From: Bacilli bacterium
Lineage (GTDB): Bacteria > Bacillota_I > Bacilli_A > RF39 > UBA660
DNA: 6,185 nt
Direction of reading: 5' to 3'
NCBI GenBank assembly: GCA_028708945.1
Contig: JAQVXV010000036.1
Span: forward strand, 1 to 6,185
Both the position numbers and the translations under genes were made by a program. The notes beneath the pieces were generated by a model that saw only the letters and a program-made list of their open reading frames with translations, was not told the origin of the DNA and did no database searches. Of this stretch, positions 1 to 6,147 are shown piece by piece (position 1 is the first letter of the stretch; each line of letters starts with the position of its first letter).

Positions 1-1
1 T

Positions 2-1225
2 TTACTTTATTATTCCTAAATAATTTTTCTTTTTACCTTTTCTTATAACTATTAAACGATTATCTATTGCCATATCTTTAGTTATAATTTGATTTTCATC
101 AACTATCTTTTCACCATTTATACTAATTGCATTAGAATTTATAAACTCTCTTGCTTCTCTTTTAGAAGCACAAATATCATTTTCAATTAAAATATCAATA
201 ATAGTTTTTTCTTCTGTTTCAAAATGCGGAACATCTTTTAATCCCAACTCAATATCTTTTGCACTTAAATTCTTAATGTCACTACCAAATAAAGATTCAC
301 TGATTTTTATTGCTTTTAAATACGATTTTTCACCATGTAAAAATATAATTATTTCCTTTGCTAAAGCCTTATGTGGCAATCTTAAATGTGGTTCATCTAT
401 TAATGTTTTAGCATATTTTTTAATTTCTTCTTTACTTAAAAAAGTAAATATTTTAAGGTAATCAATTACCATTTCATCTTCCACATTAATTAAATATTGA
501 TATAATTCATAACTAGATGTTTTAGATTCGTCTAACCACAAAGCATTACCTTCACTTTTACCAAATTTAACCCCGGATTTAGTAGTTACTAATGGCATTG
601 TAAAACCATACACTTCTTTTCCAGTTTTTTTTCTTATTAAATCGATTCCAGCAGTTATATTTCCCCATTGATCAGAACCTGCTACTTGAAGAGTACAATT
701 TTTATCTTCAAATAAATGTAGAAAATCTAATGCCTGTAATATCATATAAGAAAATTCAGTATAAGTAATACCACTATCTAATCTTCTTCTAATTATATCT
801 TTATCTAACATATAATTTATACTAAAATATTTTCCATAATCTCTTAAGTAATCAATAAAATTTATATCTTTACTCCAATCATAGTTATTAACTACTTCAA
901 ACCCAAATATTTTTTCAGCTTGTTGTCTTAAACCTTTTATATTTTTTTCAACTTCTTCTTTAGTAATCATACTTCTTTCTGAAGTAGGTCTCGGATCTCC
1001 TATTAATCCTGTTGCACCTCCTACTAATAAAAGAGGATTGTGACCAGCATCTTTTAATCTTTTTGAAATTAAAAAAGAAGATAAATGACCTATATGCATA
1101 CTATCTGCTGTTGGATCTGTCCCAATATAAAAAGTCATTCCACCTTTGTTTAATTTTTCTTCTAAGTCAGGACTACTTATATCTTTAATAAGTCCACGCC
1201 ATTTTAAATCATCATATAATTTCAT
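2..1225 (-). CDS. tyrS: Tyrosine--tRNA ligase (TyrRS), complete
   Basis: Cytoplasmic class I aminoacyl-tRNA synthetase that activates tyrosine with ATP and charges tRNA-Tyr. The 407 residues match the usual bacterial length. Visible motifs: FYIGTDPTADSMHIGHL at 32-48, with the HIGH signature at 44-47 and Tyr33/Asp37 in the tyrosine/ATP pocket; the tyrosine-binding helix SYMILQALDF (159-168, Tyr160, Gln164, Asp167); GSDQWGN at 183-189; and KFGKS at 220-224, the KMSKS-loop equivalent. A C-terminal S4-like RNA-binding domain spans about 340-400 (ASKREAREFI, then INGEKI). The ATG start is fixed by an AAGGAGG site 5 nt upstream. The gene begins immediately after the deoC stop codon (TAGATG), so it is translationally linked to deoC. 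Its TAA stop lies at the window edge, so any terminator is out of view. Identification is firm from family motifs. Confidence 0.98.
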   Translation of the reverse strand: MKLYDDLKWRGLIKDISSPDLEEKLNKGGMTFYIGTDPTADSMHIGHLSSFLISKRLKDAGHNPLLLVGGATGLIGDPRPTSERSMITKEEVEKNIKGLRQQAEKIFGFEVVNNYDWSKDINFIDYLRDYGKYFSINYMLDKDIIRRRLDSGITYTEFSYMILQALDFLHLFEDKNCTLQVAGSDQWGNITAGIDLIRKKTGKEVYGFTMPLVTTKSGVKFGKSEGNALWLDESKTSSYELYQYLINVEDEMVIDYLKIFTFLSKEEIKKYAKTLIDEPHLRLPHKALAKEIIIFLHGEKSYLKAIKISESLFGSDIKNLSAKDIELGLKDVPHFETEEKTIIDILIENDICASKREAREFINSNAISINGEKIVDENQIITKDMAIDNRLIVIRKGKKKNYLGIIK

Positions 1226-1900
1226 CTAACCCTCCTTGTGACAATTACAATCATCACATGTACAAGTGTCGTTCATAATTTTAACACCGCTACTCGTACC
1301 AATTCTCGTTGCACCACGTTCGACGAATTCTAAAGCAGTTTCATAATCTCTTATTCCACCACTTGCTTTAATTTCTAACACTTCATTTTTATGTTCATTT
1401 ATTAAATCAATATCTTCTATTTTAGCACCTTCTGGTCCAAAACCCGTCGATGTTTTAATGTAATTAACAAAAGTTTCATTACATATTTCTGTCATTTTTA
1501 TTATTTCTTTTTTATCTAAATAACAAGTTTCAATAATAACTTTTAATATTTTACCATCAATTGAATCTCTTATTTCTTCAATTTCTTCTTTTACGTAATC
1601 ATAATCTTTGTTTTTTAATGCTGCTATGTTAATTACCATATCTATCTCAGAAGCACCTTTACTTACAGCATCTATTGCTTCATATACTTTTGTTTCCTTT
1701 GTATTTTGTCCGAGAGGAAATCCAACTACAGTACATACTGCCACATTACTTTCTTTTAATAAAGAAAAAGCGAGCGGAACATAATAAGGATGTACACAAA
1801 CAGATGCAAAATGATTTTCTAAAGCTTCATCACATAACTTTTCAATATCCTTTAATGTCGCTCTATTATTTAAATTAGTATGATCAATATAATTATTCAT
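1226..1900 (-). CDS. deoC: Deoxyribose-phosphate aldolase with a Cys-rich C-terminal tail
   Basis: Class I (Schiff-base) aldolase cleaving 2-deoxyribose 5-phosphate to glyceraldehyde 3-phosphate and acetaldehyde in deoxynucleoside catabolism; cytoplasmic TIM barrel. The 224 residues fit the short Firmicutes type. Motifs: IDHTNL (5-10); VCTVVGFPLG (55-64); GASEIDMVIN (82-91), with Asp87 matching E. coli Asp102; LKVIIETCYL (119-128); NYIKTSTGFG (146-155), with Lys149 the predicted Schiff-base lysine; and IKASGGIR (177-184), with Lys178 matching E. coli Lys201. The phosphate-binding GTSSG is at 201-205. After residue 210 the chain ends in an unusual tail with Cys213, 215, 218, 220 and His221; there is no C-terminal tyrosine like E. 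coli Tyr259. The ATG start has AAAAGGAG 6 nt upstream. It lies 59 bp after rbfA and abuts tyrS; no other deo genes are in view. Confidence 0.96.
   Translation of the reverse strand: MNNYIDHTNLNNRATLKDIEKLCDEALENHFASVCVHPYYVPLAFSLLKESNVAVCTVVGFPLGQNTKETKVYEAIDAVSKGASEIDMVINIAALKNKDYDYVKEEIEEIRDSIDGKILKVIIETCYLDKKEIIKMTEICNETFVNYIKTSTGFGPEGAKIEDIDLINEHKNEVLEIKASGGIRDYETALEFVERGATRIGTSSGVKIMNDTCTCDDCNCHKEG
1231..1237 (-). promoter_or_regulatory. Shine-Dalgarno of tyrS embedded in the deoC 3' end
   Basis: AAGGAGG is read on the minus strand, 5 nt before the tyrS ATG. It forms part of the last sense codons of deoC (Lys-Glu-Gly, AAG GAG GGT), followed directly by the deoC stop TAG and the tyrS ATG. 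Ribosomes finishing deoC would therefore sit on the tyrS start site, implying coupled translation. Confidence 0.85.
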
Positions 1901-1915
1901 AAAATTCTCCTTTTT

Positions 1916-1959
1916 AAAAAATTATTATAAATTAAGGATTATTTCCTTTTTTATAATAA
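1916..1959 (-). terminator. AT-rich hairpin with T6 between rbfA and deoC (attenuator/terminator candidate)
   Basis: Beginning at the base after the rbfA stop, the minus strand holds a 10-bp outer stem (1959-1950 with 1931-1922) and a small internal loop. A 5-bp inner stem AAGGA/TCCTT (1948-1944 with 1938-1934) closes a 5-nt AATAA loop. Six T residues (1921-1916) follow directly. The form matches an intrinsic terminator, but only two pairs are G-C, so it may be leaky, an attenuator, or simply a 3'-end/processing hairpin. It would lower deoC-tyrS expression relative to rbfA. No separate deoC promoter is evident in this 59-bp gap, which argues for partial read-through. Confidence 0.5.
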
Positions 1960-2298
1960 CTAGATATCTTCTTTATGTATTTTTTCGATAATATCCTCAA
2001 TTTTTTTAGCATTTTCTATAGAATCATCATACACAAAACTAAGTTCTGGAGTATGTCTCACATCAATTCGTTCTGCTAATTGTCTTCTAATAAAATTTCT
2101 AGCTTTTTCTAAAGCTTCTAAAGCACTATCTATGTCACTCATTGTTGTAAAATATATCTTGGCAAATGATAAATCACTTGTTAACTTACAATCAGTAACA
2201 GTTATAAACTTTAAATTTTTATTCTTTACTTCGTTTGCTAAAATGTAACTTATCTCTTTGATAATATTACTTGCTATTCTCTCTGTTTTAACGCTCAT
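1960..2298 (-). CDS. rbfA: 30S ribosome-binding factor A
   Basis: Small KH-fold protein that binds pre-30S subunits near helix 1 and the decoding site of 16S rRNA and promotes late maturation, also linked to cold adaptation. The 112 residues are full length. Recognisable segments: the N-terminal helix with RIASNIIKEISYIL (7-20); the FITVTDCKLTSDLSFAKIYF strand-helix block (31-50), matching the family pattern of VT-V-x-DLS-A-V; and the C-terminal FIRRQLAERIDVRHTPELSF (69-88) followed by VYDDSIE. The interhelical A-x-G kink typical of the family reads A-R-N here (66-68), a mild deviation. The ATG start is set by GGAG 8 nt upstream (2307-2310). It has its own predicted promoter and follows infB after a 112-bp gap. 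In most Bacilli truB follows; here deoC does. Confidence 0.96.
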   Translation of the reverse strand: MSVKTERIASNIIKEISYILANEVKNKNLKFITVTDCKLTSDLSFAKIYFTTMSDIDSALEALEKARNFIRRQLAERIDVRHTPELSFVYDDSIENAKKIEDIIEKIHKEDI

Positions 2299-2316
2299 TT
2301 TATCATCTCCGGTTAA

Positions 2317-2345
2317 ATTATATCATGAATAAATAGCATTGTAAA
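2317..2345 (-). promoter_or_regulatory. Sigma-70/SigA-type promoter for rbfA-deoC-tyrS
   Basis: On the minus strand, TTTACA (2345-2340) and TATAAT (2322-2317) are separated by exactly 17 bp. TG precedes the -10 by one base, making an extended -10 (TGATATAAT). The expected start point is near 2310-2314, giving a leader of only about 12-16 nt that begins at or just before the rbfA Shine-Dalgarno. Its position directly after the infB terminator candidate supports an independent transcription unit. This is one of the closest matches to consensus in the window's noncoding DNA. Confidence 0.78.
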
Positions 2346-2397
2346 TCGTCTTTTAAATGTAATAAAAATCCTTTAAATGATTAAATTGAAATTAAAT

Positions 2398-2423
2398 AAA
2401 AAAAGAGGTGTTATTTTACCTCT
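2398..2423 (-). terminator. Intrinsic terminator overlapping the infB stop codon
   Basis: The minus strand reads AGAGGT (2423-2418), an 8-nt loop AAAATAAC, then ACCTCT (2409-2404), followed by six more T residues (2403-2398) and further T-rich sequence. The stem is 6 bp with three G-C pairs. The infB stop TAA (2413-2411) lies in the loop, so the stem's left arm is coding sequence; a ribosome at the stop codon could hinder folding. The opposite strand has no T-tract after the hairpin, so the orientation is clear. Confidence 0.68.
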
Positions 2424-4495
2424 ACTAATTCATATGCTTCAATAATATCTTTTGCTTTGATATCGTTGAAATTATCAATAGTTATGCCACACTCTAAGCC
2501 TTTTTTAACTTCTTTAACAGAATCCTTTTCTCTTTGTAACGAATTAACACTACCATCGTATATAACTACACCATCTCTTATAACACGAGCCTTAGAGTCT
2601 CTTTTAATTATTCCATCTAAAATATATGATCCTGCTATAATCCCAACTTTTGAAAATTTAAATAATTGTCTAACTTCTGCTGAACCTGTTATTTTTTCTT
2701 CATAAACAGGATCGAGCATACCTTTCATAGCTGCTTCCATATCTTCTACTAATTTATAAATTATATCATAGAATCTTATTTCTATATTTTGTTCTTTAGC
2801 ATAATCTCTTATTTCAGCATTTGGTCTGATGTTAAATGCTATTAAGATAGCTTCTGAAGCTTTTGCTAAAACAATATCACTTTCTGTAATATTACCAACA
2901 GAACTTCTTAAAACATTTATCTTAACGCCTTCAACTTCTATTTTTTCAAGTGAATTTTTTACCGCTTCACTACTACCATTAACATCACTTTTAACAATAA
3001 CATTAATTTCTTTAGCACCTTCTTGAATTTTAGAAAACAAATCTTCTAAAGACACAGCTTGTTTAATATTCATATCTTTTTTTCTTCCTGATATTTTTCT
3101 TTGTTCTCCAATATTTCTTGCTTGTTTTTCAGTTTCAAAAGCCATGAATTTATCACCCGCTATTGGTGTTGCGTTTAATCCAGTTATTTCAACTGGCATC
3201 GATGGAATAGCTTCAGTAATTTCTTCGCCTTTATCACTTTTTAAAGTTCTAATTTTCCCATAAGAATCACCTACAACAATAGGATCTCCTAATCTTAAAG
3301 TACCATTTTGAATTAGAACAGTTACTAAAGGGCCCAAATGTTTATCTAATCTGGATTCAATTACAGTACCCATAGCATATCGATTAGGATTAGCTTTTAA
3401 CTCGCCCATTTCTGCTACTAATAAAATATTTTCTAATAATTCATCAATTCCAGTACCTTCTTTTGCAGAGATTTTAGTGAAAATAGTATCTCCACCCCAT
3501 TCTTCTGGAGTAAGGCCACTTTCTGTTAAATCAGTCATTATGCGATCTATATTTGAACCAGGTTTATCTATCTTATTTATTGCCACTAAAATAGGAACCC
3601 CTGCAGCTTTAGCGTGATCGATCGCCTCTTTAGTTTGAGGCATAACACCATCATCAGCTGCTACAATTATAATTACAATATCTGTTATATTAGCTCCCCT
3701 TGCACGCATCTCAGTAAATGCAGCATGCCCTGGAGTGTCTATAAAGGTTATTATTTCGCCTTTATATTTAGCTTGATAAGCACTTATTGCTTGAGTAATC
3801 CCACCTGCTTCACCTTCAGCAACATTTGATTTTCTTATCGTATCAAGCAAAGTTGTCTTGCCATGATCAACATGCCCCATTATTGTTACTACAGGCGCTC
3901 TTTTAATTAAGTCCTCTTCTTTATCATTTATCTCAATTTCTTCAAATTTTACTTCATCAATTTTAACTTCTTTTTTTAATTCTTTGCCATAATCGATTGC
4001 TAATAATTCTGCTTGTTCAAATGCGATTGAATTATTTATGTTTGCTAATATTCCTAAAGCAAAAAGTTTTTTTAATAATTCTGAAGCACTAACATCTAAT
4101 GTCTTTGCTAAATCATTTACCGTTGTGTTTTCTTTGTAATAAATTACATTTTCATCTACAACATTAGCAGTATTAGAGATAAGTTTCTCTTTGTTTTTAT
4201 ACATTTCTTTTTTCTTGTTGACAATATCTTTTTTTATGGTAGGTTTAATATCTGCTTTTTTCTTTAATTTTTGTTTTACAATTATATTATCTGTAATAAT
4301 TTTTTTATTATCTACAACAACTTCAATATCTTCTATTTCATCATCGTCGTTTGCAAAAGCATTATCAAGTTCAATTATTTGTTCTTCATCTAACATATCT
4401 TCTAAAGATACAGAATAACCAAGTTGTTCACATTTTTTTAACACTTCGGCAGCTTTTTTATTAATATCTTGTGCATATTCTAATACACTCATCAT
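2411..4495 (-). CDS. infB: Translation initiation factor IF-2
   Basis: Translational GTPase that places fMet-tRNA on the 30S subunit and promotes subunit joining. In the 694-residue form: a charged, Lys-rich N-terminal linker; an IF2_N domain at about 126-169 ([20 protein letters not shown]); and a G domain starting near 200, with GHVDHGKT (207-214, P-loop), GGITQ (231-235, switch 1), DTPGH (253-257, catalytic His257), NKID (307-310) and SAK (343-345). The beta-barrel domain II, domain III and the fMet-tRNA-binding C-terminal barrel follow to the end. I choose the ATG at 4493-4495 because AGGAGG lies 8 nt upstream; an ATG one codon later is possible. A GTG at 4502-4504 overlaps the Shine-Dalgarno and is unlikely. 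It follows rnpM with overlapping signals and ends inside a terminator hairpin. Length is ordinary for Firmicutes. Confidence 0.98.
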   Translation of the reverse strand: MMSVLEYAQDINKKAAEVLKKCEQLGYSVSLEDMLDEEQIIELDNAFANDDDEIEDIEVVVDNKKIITDNIIVKQKLKKKADIKPTIKKDIVNKKKEMYKNKEKLISNTANVVDENVIYYKENTTVNDLAKTLDVSASELLKKLFALGILANINNSIAFEQAELLAIDYGKELKKEVKIDEVKFEEIEINDKEEDLIKRAPVVTIMGHVDHGKTTLLDTIRKSNVAEGEAGGITQAISAYQAKYKGEIITFIDTPGHAAFTEMRARGANITDIVIIIVAADDGVMPQTKEAIDHAKAAGVPILVAINKIDKPGSNIDRIMTDLTESGLTPEEWGGDTIFTKISAKEGTGIDELLENILLVAEMGELKANPNRYAMGTVIESRLDKHLGPLVTVLIQNGTLRLGDPIVVGDSYGKIRTLKSDKGEEITEAIPSMPVEITGLNATPIAGDKFMAFETEKQARNIGEQRKISGRKKDMNIKQAVSLEDLFSKIQEGAKEINVIVKSDVNGSSEAVKNSLEKIEVEGVKINVLRSSVGNITESDIVLAKASEAILIAFNIRPNAEIRDYAKEQNIEIRFYDIIYKLVEDMEAAMKGMLDPVYEEKITGSAEVRQLFKFSKVGIIAGSYILDGIIKRDSKARVIRDGVVIYDGSVNSLQREKDSVKEVKKGLECGITIDNFNDIKAKDIIEAYELVEVK

Positions 4496-4503
4496 AATAA
4501 ACA

Positions 4504-4509
4504 CCTCCT
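4504..4509 (-). promoter_or_regulatory. Shine-Dalgarno of infB overlapping the rnpM stop
   Basis: AGGAGG on the minus strand shares its first two bases with the rnpM stop codon (TAGGAGG). The 8-nt spacer to the ATG at 4495 is optimal and decides the infB start against the upstream in-frame GTG. The arrangement implies translational coupling of rnpM and infB. Confidence 0.88.
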
Positions 4510-4762
4510 ATTTTATTAAGCTATCTAATTCATCATATACTCTATCTGGAACTTCAACTTCTAGTTGTCTATCTAAAATTTTTGATTTTCTTGCTTTATT
4601 AAATACTTCTTTATCCTTCTTTAAATAAGCACCTCGACCATTTGCCTTTGAAGTTTCATCTACTATTACTTCTCCATAAGGAGTACGTACTACTCTTACT
4701 AATTCTTGTTTAGGTAATTTTTCCTTAGTTATTAAACATGTTCTCATCGGTATTTTTTTCAT
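4508..4762 (-). CDS. rnpM: YlxR/RnpM family RNA-binding protein (RNase P modulator)
   Basis: Small basic protein of the YlxR fold, 84 residues, normal for the family. In Bacillus subtilis this protein binds RNase P RNA and modulates its activity, hence the name RnpM; that role is known for the family and not shown here. Family marks: IPMRTC (4-9), KLPKQELVRVVRTPYGEV (15-32) and KANGRGAYL (39-47). Many relatives, notably clostridial ones, have a C-x-x-C near the start and a Cys after GRGAYL. Here only Cys9 remains, as in many Bacilli and Mollicutes-like relatives, so metal binding is not expected. It starts 2 nt after the nusA stop, with GAGGG inside the last nusA codons, and its own stop overlaps the infB Shine-Dalgarno. 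The ylxQ gene that normally follows is absent. Confidence 0.93.
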   Translation of the reverse strand: MKKIPMRTCLITKEKLPKQELVRVVRTPYGEVIVDETSKANGRGAYLKKDKEVFNKARKSKILDRQLEVEVPDRVYDELDSLIK

Positions 4763-4764
4763 AT

Positions 4765-5832
4765 TTAACCCTCTAAAATATTTATTCCTTCTTCTTTAGC
4801 TTGTTCATAAGTCTTAACATCAATTTTAAAATGCGTTAATTTAGATGCTAAACGAACATTTAATCCTTTTTTGCCAATTGCTAAAGATAAATTGTCATTA
4901 TCTACAATTACTATCGATTCTTTTTTCTTTTCATCAGTAACAAATACCCTTAAATTTTTAGCTGGATTCAATGCATTTTGAATAAATTTAGCATTATCTT
5001 TATCATATAAAATGATATCTACTTTTTCATTACCTAATTCTTTTAAGATTGTCGAAATACGGCTTCCTCTTTCACCAATACAAGCACCTATTGCATCAAC
5101 ATTTGACATTTCAGAATAAACAGCAATTTTAGTTCTTACACCAGGTTCTCTTGCCACACTGTAAACTAAAACTATTCCTTCATTTATCTCTGGTATTTCT
5201 AATTCAAATAATCTTTTTACAAATCCATAGTGAACTCTAGATAATAAAATTAAAGATCCTTTTGAATTTGTATCAACTTTAGTAATATATACTTTTATAG
5301 TTGTACCCATTTTTATAGTTTCACCAGGTATTGTTTCTGACTTTGGAAGAATACCTTGTGTTCTACCTAAATTTATATAATAATTGTCAACATCTTCCAT
5401 TTCAACAGTACCTAGTACCATCTCGTCTTTTTTATCATTATATTCATCAACAATAATATTTCTCTCGGCTTCACGGATTTTTTGAACTACTACTTGTTTT
5501 GCTGTTGCTGTTGCAACTCTACCAAACTCTTTCATATCAACTTCTTCTTCAATTGTTTCTCCAACTTCGATATTCGGAACAATCTTTGATGCTTCTTCTT
5601 TAGTTAATTCAATTCTTTCATCTTCTACTTCTTCAACTACAGTTTTGAAAGAAAATAATTTTATTTCACCATTTTCTCTATTTATATCAACCCTTACATT
5701 TGTTAAAGAATTATTGTGTTTTTTATAAGCACTAGCAAGCGCTAATTCCATTGCTTCAAAAACTATATTTTTATCTATACCTTTTTCTTTTACTAATAAA
5801 TTAAGCGCATCCATAAATTCTTTATTGTTCAT
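4765..5832 (-). CDS. nusA: Transcription termination/antitermination factor NusA
   Basis: RNA polymerase-associated factor that controls pausing, intrinsic termination and antitermination. From the chosen ATG it has 355 residues, typical of Firmicutes forms that lack the C-terminal acidic repeats of E. coli. Domains: RNAP-binding N-terminal domain about 1-125 (FMDALNLLVKEKGIDKNIVF near the start); S1 domain about 135-200 (GTVEMEDVDNYYINLG, then GILPKSE); KH1 about 200-290 with GACIGERGSRI (249-259); KH2 with LAIGKKGLNVRLASKLT (317-333), where the commonly seen Gln of G-x-x-G-Q-N is Leu324. The reading frame stays open upstream to 5886, but that stretch lies inside rimP and lacks family similarity. 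The ATG at 5830-5832, with AAAGGGG 10 nt upstream, gives the canonical N-terminus. It overlaps the rimP end by 11 nt. Confidence 0.97.
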   Translation of the reverse strand: MNNKEFMDALNLLVKEKGIDKNIVFEAMELALASAYKKHNNSLTNVRVDINRENGEIKLFSFKTVVEEVEDERIELTKEEASKIVPNIEVGETIEEEVDMKEFGRVATATAKQVVVQKIREAERNIIVDEYNDKKDEMVLGTVEMEDVDNYYINLGRTQGILPKSETIPGETIKMGTTIKVYITKVDTNSKGSLILLSRVHYGFVKRLFELEIPEINEGIVLVYSVAREPGVRTKIAVYSEMSNVDAIGACIGERGSRISTILKELGNEKVDIILYDKDNAKFIQNALNPAKNLRVFVTDEKKKESIVIVDNDNLSLAIGKKGLNVRLASKLTHFKIDVKTYEQAKEEGINILEG

Positions 5833-6085
5833 TTGATTCAAACCCCTTTCCACTTGAACAAACATCCAATATATAACTTTCTTCAATTGGATCTTCTTTA
5901 TCTAAAATAGGATTGATTATTTTACATACTGTAACACAATCTTCTATTTCGATTTCTCCTTCTTTTTTTATAAAAATTCTAAGAAAATTATTTTTATCCT
6001 CTTTTAAATATTGAATATTGTCGATAAAATATCCCTTTGCATTAATAGGTTCTTCTATCATTTTTTTAATCTTATCTTCGATCAT
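5822..6085 (-). CDS. rimP: Ribosome maturation factor RimP, N-terminal domain only
   Basis: RimP binds the 30S subunit and assists early assembly around S12. Typical members have about 140-160 residues: an N-terminal alpha/beta domain and a C-terminal SH3-like domain. This gene encodes 87 residues that cover only the first domain. Marks: FLRIFIKKEGEIEIEDC (34-50, family L-R-v-y-I-D-k...-DC), ILDKEDPI (60-67) and YILDVCSSG (71-79), which corresponds to the family Y-x-L-E-V-S-S-P-G, with Pro replaced by Ser. The protein stops 8 residues later, where the second domain should begin, and nusA starts within its last codons. No frame downstream encodes the missing domain, so this is a deletion rather than a frameshift. 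The ATG has GGAGG 4 nt upstream. It is first in its operon, the conserved position of rimP. The family call is solid; whether the short protein works is unknown. Confidence 0.87.
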   Translation of the reverse strand: MIEDKIKKMIEEPINAKGYFIDNIQYLKEDKNNFLRIFIKKEGEIEIEDCVTVCKIINPILDKEDPIEESYILDVCSSGKGFESNEQ

Positions 6086-6102
6086 AAAGCCTCCAAATTA
6101 AA

Positions 6103-6120
6103 GAGTGGGTTAACCCACTC
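6103..6120 (-). promoter_or_regulatory. Perfect 18-bp GC-rich palindrome in the rimP leader
   Basis: GAGTGGGTTAACCCACTC is fully self-complementary and much richer in G-C than its surroundings. In RNA it gives a 7-bp stem with a UUAA loop, located about 13-30 nt after the predicted transcription start and ending 8 nt before the rimP Shine-Dalgarno. On the minus strand it is followed by TTTAATTT, a poor terminator tract. It could be an operator for a dimeric repressor, a leader hairpin that attenuates or stabilises the mRNA, or a weak terminator. The sequence alone cannot decide. Confidence 0.65.
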
Positions 6121-6138
6121 AGTTGTAAATATAGTTTC

Positions 6139-6147
6139 ATTATATCA
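6139..6147 (-). promoter_or_regulatory. Extended -10 promoter for rimP-nusA-rnpM-infB
   Basis: On the minus strand TGATATAAT (6147-6139) gives a perfect TATAAT preceded by the TG of an extended -10. No convincing -35 is seen at 16-18 bp, only a T-rich stretch, which extended -10 promoters tolerate. The A/T tracts further upstream could act as an UP-like element. The predicted start is near 6132, giving a leader of about 45 nt that includes the 18-bp palindrome. The rest of the region, 6148-6185, shows only AT-rich sequence. Confidence 0.6.

Noticed and set aside
276..461. Plus-strand open frames (also 1675-1878, 2457-2705, 2829-3026, 3614-3829, 4191-4418)
   Set aside because: Each lies antisense within a firmly identified gene and shows no recognisable family. 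They are rich in Ser, Ile, Phe and Leu, as expected from the complement of AT-rich coding sequence.
1924..1929. TATAAT on the minus strand before deoC as a promoter -10
   Set aside because: It is part of the hairpin arm, has no -35 at 16-18 bp (poly-A there) and no extended -10 TG.
2295..2306. Three-codon ORF ATG ATA AAA TGA overlapping the rbfA start
   Set aside because: Its ATG directly touches the GGAG site, leaving no spacer, so initiation there is implausible.
4496..4504. Upstream in-frame GTG start for infB (adds three residues)
   Set aside because: The GTG overlaps the AGGAGG site itself. The ATG at 4495 sits at the ideal 8-nt distance from it.
5833..5886. N-terminal extension of NusA from an ATG at 5886
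   Set aside because: It lies wholly inside rimP, its sequence does not resemble NusA, and the ATG at 5832 gives the canonical N-terminus with an RBS.
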